A stretch of DNA of 64,000 bases from Nicotiana tabacum (Eukaryota > Streptophyta > Magnoliopsida > Solanales > Solanaceae). Within the stretch, counting starts at the first letter, position 1. The number at the start of each line of letters is the position of its first letter. Both the position numbers and the translations under genes were made by a program. Positions 57,804-64,000 of this stretch are shown piece after piece. The stretch is from contig NC_134082.1 in NCBI RefSeq assembly GCF_000715075.1, positions 207,523,948 to 207,587,947 on the forward strand. The letters are read 5' to 3'. Under the pieces are notes generated by a model. That model saw only the letters and a program-made list of their open reading frames with translations. It had not been told where the DNA came from and did not search any database.

Positions 57804-60215
57804 TGTATAATGACTATAGCACTCCGGAAAATTTCGAAGTACTTAAGTGCTATTAAGAAAGTTGATGTATGCTAATTATATTATTTTGTATACAGACGAG
57901 GACTATTAATATGATGGATATTAATTGAATATGATAATAAGTATACGAGGAATATTATAAGTGATGTGGAGTATAAGGATTCCCCTAAGTCCAAGTCAAG
58001 TTGGAAATTACATGGTAGACTAAAGTTCCAAATAAGTACGCACAAGACCTAACTTTGGACGAGCATATCTATATATGTATAAAGAGTTATGTGATGGACA
58101 ACCTATCAAATAAAAGGTCTTTGAGTCTAGTTTCTAACACCTCAAACTGTTTGTCATTTGGATATTTCTACAAGAGGTTACGACCAAATTATCAAAGGCT
58201 GGCGGAGGAGCCTGCGGATGTGAAGCATCCGGAGCCGCGTCCGAAAGATTGACTGGCAGTGAAGTGCTGCCATAGCGTCCAAGGTCGCGTCCGAAGCCCA
58301 AAAATCTAGGCCTATAAACACCAAGTCGGGGAAGAGAGTATTTTGAGTATTGGGGGTTAGGGTTCTTGAGGTGAAGGGGCGATTTTGAGCTCAAATCAAG
58401 TCCAATCAACCAAGGTAAGTTTTAATGATGTTTTGGGTTGATATTACTCAATATACATGAGTTCTAACATCATTCTAACATCCAAATTCTAGATTTCATC
58501 ATCAAATCCTCAAGAACACAAGAATCACCAAAGTTGTGATTTTTCAATATTGATCTACTATAGGTAATTCCAATGCTTCAAACTTGTTTATTATGAGTAG
58601 TTAGAAGTATTTGAAGTATTTATTACAAGTTTTATTGATTGAAAGATTGGATTATAAAAATCCAATTCATGGCATAAATAGTACTTTTAAGGAAATAAAA
58701 GAGAAGATGAATGGTGAATCTTGGGGATGAAATTGATTAAATACAATGAACCTATGGAATTATTTGTTAGCAAAAGATGGAAGTGATCAACATAATCATC
58801 CGAATTATATATGGTGCAAGTTTTGATTATGGAAGATGATGAATAGTAACTTCGTGGCATTGAGCAATAGATGTAGTAACATTAATGACTTCGAATGGGT
58901 ATTAAAATATAAGGATGAAGTTGAATGGTTTAGCTTATAAATTTATTTGGCGATTTGAGTTATTGGAGGCCACTTTATGAGCCATAAATGGATATTGCTT
59001 AATATCTTAGGTCATATTTTGATGTAGATAGGATATCTAATTGTAGATATCAACTTGTTGGTGATGTTGAGCTTTTTAATCAACATTGGAATGATGGAAG
59101 AGGATTGAAAGCTTGTGAATATTAATAAAGCGAAAGCGAGGTAAGTTGATTAGAACTTACTCTTCTTGAGAGACTTTCTCTAAAAGCATGTTTCAAGTTA
59201 ATACTTAAGTTGTTTGCAAATGTGCTTTCGTACTTGTGGGGACAAATAAGTACGGATGTCTCCATGTACTAAAATAGTATGTTGCATATGTAGTGTCATG
59301 CCATTTTGTAAAATTTTATTTTAAATCTTGTTGGCTAAATGACACTCAAGGTAAATGTTATAAGTTTTTATCAAAACTTATGTATTGACAAGAGTATACA
59401 TATTTGAGTGCTAAAGAAAAGTTTTCATGGAAAGTATTTCTTTTGGAAATTGATATGCAGAATAGCCCTTGTGGTATCTTTTAAAGATTGATGTTAAATT
59501 GCTAAAGGCTTTAGCATGTAAAAGGTTATTTATTTAATTTTTGTTCAAATGATTTAGATTTTATATAAATGCTATGATTTGATAAAAATAGATCCTTTGA
59601 AGCTACTATGCTATGAATCTATTTTTGAAGTATCAAATGTTTTGGGAGTTACTTGTGTTCACCGAGATTGACTTCGAATATATTGTGTTCGTCGTCATGA
59701 AACTACACGTGACGGTGTAGGCGTAGATGGCCACTTTGTGGTATAGACTACGACAGAGTGCTCTCCCTCGAGAGAGTACTATTTTGTGCTATTATTAGCA
59801 TGGCTGAGTCGATTCGTACGGCACTACGATGAGACGACCTGAGCAAGTAGGGTATATGATACTTGCCGCTACGTACATAACCTAGTTGACCTTCTTATGT
59901 CGGTGATGGTATGGTACTCCCAGTGAAAGGTAAGGATGATTTTCTTATGTTTAGGCCTAAGGAGCCGAAAGTGATTTCAATGACTTAAAGCAAATGAAAT
60001 GAATTTGTATGATTTTATCCAAAATCTTGGATTGGTGTAAGCATTTTAAAAGTTTATATTGTGGATTATATTTCACTTGGCTTTGGTTCAAAACGACAAG
60101 GGTCATGAATTGATAGAATTTCTTATCGTTTTATTTCAAATATTGGTGCATTATTTTTATAAAGTTTGTCCCAAGAACTTAAGTTAGAGAGAGTCTATGA
60201 TACTTATTGAGTACC
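57804..60215 (+). repeat. Probable chromovirus (Del/Tekay-like) LTR, interrupted
   Basis: The sequence from about 57804 to 60215 resembles, from memory, LTRs of Solanaceae Del/Tekay elements: CCTAACTTTGGACGAGCATA, AGGTCTTTGAGTCTAGTTTC and, near the right edge, CTTATTGAGTACC. There is no coding sequence. It stops abruptly at the start of the Athila-like LTR, so the remaining LTR end would lie beyond that element, outside the window. The left border is uncertain. Confidence 0.5.
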
Positions 60216-61678
60216 TGATGATAGGCTATAATTACGTGTTTTAGTTGATTATTACACTCTAATTTACTGCACTTTAGTTGAGTTTGCGCTTTAATCGCTA
60301 GTGTTTTGCACTAATTATATGTTTTATGCCTTGTAAGTATGATTCCGAGCTATATAGATGTTATGGAATGAATTTAAGTGATTTGAAGCTTTGAAGTCTG
60401 AGTAAAAGCTCAAGGAATTAAGCCGGGATCGTGTTCGGAGGTCAAATTTGATAGTTGAGAACAAACGAAGACTCGATGAGGCATATTGCGCACTGTCTAG
60501 TAAAATGCACATAACATTTTACTCAGAACTTTATTTTGGCTCCATAATATCTGGTTGGAAAGATAACTCAAAGGGCTACAATTTCCATGTTTTGCATTTT
60601 TCCAAATTCCAAACGGAACAGGATGAAAAACTTCGGTTTTACCGCGACCGCGGCAGAGTGCAGACGCAGACAATTGAAGAATCAGAGGCCATGTTTGGCC
60701 GCGGTTTGACCGCGACCGTGGTAGAACCGCGGCAGGAGGCGGAAATTTCAGGGACTAAAGTGCAAAACATGGGATTTTTAGCCCAAAACCCTATTTTAAA
60801 CACTAGACTTCGCCCAAGAGAGGCATGTATTGAATTTTAGAGTATCTTGGCAAGAAAAACAATTGTGAGAGATCACCCAAAATATCTTTCTTCTTTTCTT
60901 TAATTTTGATTGCTAGTTTATGATGAATCTTATCTTAGATTGTTTACCCATATCCATGAGTAGCTAAATCCCTTGTCTAAGGTTTTGATGGAACCTATTG
61001 GGGGATGAACTTCTTGTTTATGCGAATACAAATTGCTAGTTTCAATCTTTATTTATTCAACTATGTTCTTGTTGTAGTTAATTGACAGGATCCTCAATTA
61101 GCTGTGCCTATTTAGTGTGCATAACTCGGGAGAGAGTGCATATTTAGGTTATTGTTGAATAACACCACTCCTAAAGTATAAGAGGAATCTATAACTGCGG
61201 GTTTAAAGGCGAGATTAGGGATAACGAAGCCTTGGGTGCAATCTTAAGTGAACTGTGTTAATTAAAGCTAGCTAGTGTATCTCGGGAGAGTGCAATAGTA
61301 TATTACTGTGATTACTCGGGAGAGATTTACGGTAAGAAAAGTGTTCATGATTGATAGAGGTGTGTTGGAAAATTTGTATGAAGCATAAACAGAAGGGATT
61401 CCATCAATAGGGGAAATCTTTACCTTAGCTTTTTCTCATCATTGTTTACAACCTTAGCATTTTAGTTTACAGCTTGTTATTTACTTGCAATCTTAGTTAG
61501 TAAAGAAACCTTCAACTGTGATTCAAAAGTTTGGGAAATTGGTTCTCAAGAGTTTAGTGGGTCTAAAGATTGTGATTGATAGGTTAACTCTCTGTGGATT
61601 CGACCCTGGACGTAATACTCGGGTTATATTTTCAACGTCCGCAAAGTCCTTTTTAGAGGGCATAGTTGGGCGTGATCA
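60216..61678 (+). repeat. 5' LTR of the Athila-like element (1.46 kb)
   Basis: Starts TGATGATAGGCTATAATTAC (the start could be 60216 or 60219) and ends GGGCGTGATCA. The primer site follows after three bases. A GC-rich patch with several CCGCGRC motifs lies at 60640-60740. The 130-codon frame at 60448-60840 crosses the LTR and has no protein features. Confidence 0.7.
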
Positions 61679-61681
61679 AAT

Positions 61682-61701
61682 TTTGGCGCCATTGCCGGGG
61701 A
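61682..61701 (+). other. Primer binding site of the Athila-like element
   Basis: TTTGGCGCCATTGCCGGGGA follows the LTR end. It is nearly identical to the tRNA-Asp-type site TGGCGCCGTTGCCGGGGA used by Athila elements, as I recall. Confidence 0.75.
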
Positions 61702-61858
61702 GTTAACAGAATTATCAATTACCATTGATAGAAATACAAAAATTCTTAGTATGGTCAGTTTTCTCTATACCCAACTTGTGAATATTTGTGCAATTAACTT
61801 TTCTTACCTTAGTCTATTTTTATTGTTTGGGTCTTGTTTATTTTCTTAGTTTTGAAAA

Positions 61859-62691
61859 ATGGAATCATATAATAAAAATTGGTGGGATGGTAGTTGTTCA
61901 TACTGTGATGACCCTTGTCTTTATTGTGGAGGACCACACTCGTGGCAAAATTGTTTAAATTTTCCCGAGGGTGGATTGTGCGCACAATCTCAAACCCATG
62001 AGTGGAGTATTCGTGATAAGTGTGGTTTTCAAAATGGTCATTGGGATGATTGTGTTGATTGGTCCTTCCCTTCCCCAAGCCCCCGCTATGATGATTCTAT
62101 TGTTTTTGATGAAAATGATAGGGCTAATGAATTGGAAGAAGTTGAGCATGGCCGAAAGGGAGAATTCAACCTCATGTTAGAGTGCTTACTTGAAGGAGGA
62201 CACAAAGAACAAAGTGCCTTGGAGGAGCTTTTGGAAAATAGTCTCCAAAATTCCTTGGCACTTAATCAAAACCAAGAACTCTCAAATGCCCAAAATGAGA
62301 AAATAATGCTCATGTTGGAGACCATTCTTGAAAATGAGGAAGAATGTGAGCTAAAATTTGAAGAGTCAAGAATTGAACCTCCGCCAACCGACCCCATGCC
62401 GAAAAAAATATGGACTTAGAATCAACCGGTGTAAATAAAAATCTGGTTGAGAATGACTCTAGTCCGGGGGAAGAAGAGGATGTCAGAATAGAAAAATTGC
62501 AAAATGAAGGTTTGAAGTCACATTCCAAGCATTTTTCAACATTAGAATTGTGTAGTGATATAAAAATTGAACTACATGAGTCCGTGAGGGACTGCGAGGA
62601 GGAAAGACAACAATCATACATTTTACAATTTGAGGAAACAAAAAACCAAAATGACATTCCTCACATGAGAGCCAAGAAGTGCAAAATATAG
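61859..62691 (+). CDS. Small Gag-like protein with zinc knuckle, two overlapping frames
   Basis: The first frame (61859-62419, 186 codons) starts at an ATG and has a cysteine-rich N-terminus: C20-x2-C23-x3-H27-x4-C32, close to a retroviral zinc knuckle. An acidic, leucine- and glutamate-rich part follows. The second frame (62410-62691, 93 codons) is also acidic and overlaps by 10 bases. The two meet at an A7 run (62401-62407), where a one-base shift would join them, so this is probably one protein split by an indel, or possibly a programmed shift. I do not recognise a named family. Its place between primer site and interior suggests a nucleic-acid-binding Gag-like product. Confidence 0.5.
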
Positions 62692-62811
62692 AATTTAAGG
62701 CTCGGCTCGATAATCAACTTACCACCCCCTATCACTCGTGGTCACAAGCTTGATTCCAAGCTAGGTACACAGTTCATATCGTCCAAGTGGCGAGAAAAGT
62801 GGTAAAATTGT

Positions 62812-62866
62812 TTGCGTCGTGCCGCGACTTTAAATCAAGCGCTTATTGGGAGGCAACCCTATTTTA
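62812..62866 (+). promoter_or_regulatory. Conserved block of Athila-type elements with small hairpin
   Basis: GCGTCGTGCCGCGACTTTAA and GCGCTTATTGGGAGGCAACC. I recall very similar sequence in many plant Athila-like elements. The second part can fold as TGGG-aggca-ACCC. It sits just after the ORF stop. An ATTTT microsatellite follows at 62866-62900. Confidence 0.5.
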
Positions 62867-62899
62867 TTTTATTTTATTTTATTTTATTTTTATTTATTA

Positions 62900-64000
62900 T
62901 TGTATTATTCTTGTAGTGTAGATTTTTTATTTTTAGTAACATGAAACACAAAGCCATTGGAAGGATGTAACAACAAACCATTGGTTGGAACTAAGTGTGA
63001 AGTACCCACACGAAGGATCAAGATTGGGAGAAGTCTGAGTACCCCATGAGCTGCTAGTGCTTCGGTCTTTAGCCTACCAGGGAGTTTCTTTTACCCTCTT
63101 ATTAGTATGGTATGCATTGGGGACAGTGCACAATTTTAAGTGTGGGGTGGGAGACTTGCCTTGATACTGTATTGTAGTGTACATAGACATGGAACATGTT
63201 GTAATATTGTATAGTGTTGTTGCGTATAGTTGACTGTACTCACATTAGGAGTAACTGACTTGGCCCAACGATGGACGCTTGTCGACGTGTCTCTTGAGGG
63301 TCAAAGTCGGATAAAAAAAAATAAAGGTACAGGACTCTTCTTGAGGACGGACCACTTGGACAGTACTCTTGAGGGAAGTAGTCTATGTAGCTTCTTTTTA
63401 TTTTATTTTACTGTTCTTTTCTAGGTAGTGTAGTAATTCCCTCTTGGTTTTTCTTTAAACTACGGTTCTTTTCCAAAGGTTTTATTTGAGCCGGGTGTAG
63501 TTAATTTTTTTTTGGGAGTAAGAGTCATTGTGTTGTGTTTTGAAGTGAAGCAATATCTCTTGACTTTGTTATGCCTTGAGAATTGTGAGTACTTTGGTTG
63601 TGACGCTTAGGCTCAGTTTTTGACTCTTGTAGAAGTACTTTAAATTGTATTATCTTAACTTTGCTCAACTGCTTTGACTAGAGTGTCTTGATGAATCCAA
63701 TCCTGAGTGAGTTATGTGTCATGCTTGTGTGAGGTTGTTGTATTCTGTGCATTGCATTTGATGTCTAGAACTTGCCCTGTGTGTTTACAAAGCGAAATAG
63801 TAGTTTTGTTCAGTCTTGGAAGTGATATAGGCGTTTCTTTGTTGAGCCAGATATGTATATTTACCCGCCTAATTGTTATGTATCGTAGTTAACCCCTTTG
63901 AGCCTGTAATCTAGTTTCTTTGGCAACCACATTACAAGCCTTACCCATTTGTTTGAATTAACCATCTATTTGAACCATTGTAACCTCTCATGAGCACTTG
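62900..64000 (+). other. Interior or 3' UTR of the Athila-like element, no gene seen
   Basis: Only short frames. The region holds the GGGGACAGTGCACAATTTTA and GTGTGGGGTGGG blocks near 63120-63150. The element continues beyond the window. Confidence 0.45.

Larger units (their letters stand above)
60216..64000 (+). mobile_element. Athila-like, probably non-autonomous LTR retrotransposon (5' part)
   Basis: A 5' LTR, primer binding site, a short gag-like ORF in two frames and a long non-coding interior run to the window edge. No protease, RT or integrase is seen in the 2.3 kb after the LTR. The ATTGGGGACAGTGCACAATT and TTTAAGTGTGGGGTGGGA blocks near 63117-63150 are typical of this class. The element appears to have inserted into the LTR to its left. 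Confidence 0.7.

Noticed and set aside
60448..60840. 130-codon ORF as a gene
   Set aside because: It lies wholly in the Athila-like LTR and shows no protein features.

Overview
This is a stretch of plant nuclear genome, most probably from the nightshade family (Solanaceae). The reasons are an intronless plant-type glutaredoxin-like gene, AT-rich intergenic DNA full of dispersed repeats I recognise from Solanaceae, and several very large Ty3/gypsy LTR retrotransposons of the Tat/Ogre type: LTRs of 2.5-4.5 kb, a DUF7745-like ORF upstream of gag, an intron between gag-pro and RT, and 3' UTR tandem arrays. Genus is not determined. I see one credible host gene in 64 kb. Most small open frames lie in LTRs or tandem arrays and are not genes.

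Layout. 1-6208: the 3' part of a plus-strand Ogre/Tat element (two tandem arrays, polypurine tract, 3' LTR). 6209-10338: the 5' part of a minus-strand relative (leader, primer binding site, LTR), apparently interrupted by the first element. 11104-14228: a non-autonomous DNA transposon carrying a nested solo LTR (11587-13746, TSD TAGAT). 14325-16413: a small gypsy element deleted down to a piece of gag. 16557-45299: a 28.7-kb composite Ogre element flanked by a perfect TACAT duplication. It holds three LTR copies in sense, two LTR pieces in antisense, ORF1, gag, integrase, a separate gag-protease block and two copies of a 3' UTR array. 45342-46011: an antisense solo LTR. 48566-49852: the host gene. 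51668-52896: a 5'-truncated RTE-like LINE with a 12-bp TSD. 53-58 kb: intergenic DNA with Helitron, MITE and SINE/LINE remnants. 57.8-60.2 kb: a probable chromovirus-type LTR, broken by an Athila-like element that runs off the window (60216-64000).

How the parts work together. In the composite, ORF1, Gag and integrase (with an intact DD35E triad) sit in one block, and Gag-protease with the regulated intron sits in another. No reverse transcriptase is present, so the locus cannot move unaided.

The most interesting unexplained signal is a short hairpin, supported by compensatory base changes, that recurs after ORF1, after integrase, before the polypurine tract and in the leader of these elements. 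I found six copies. Other notable signals are a second covarying hairpin in the U5 of every Ogre-type LTR here, a 21-bp perfect hairpin in the composite's LTRs, and clustered mutations at two inverted-LTR breakpoints that suggest error-prone repair or template switching.
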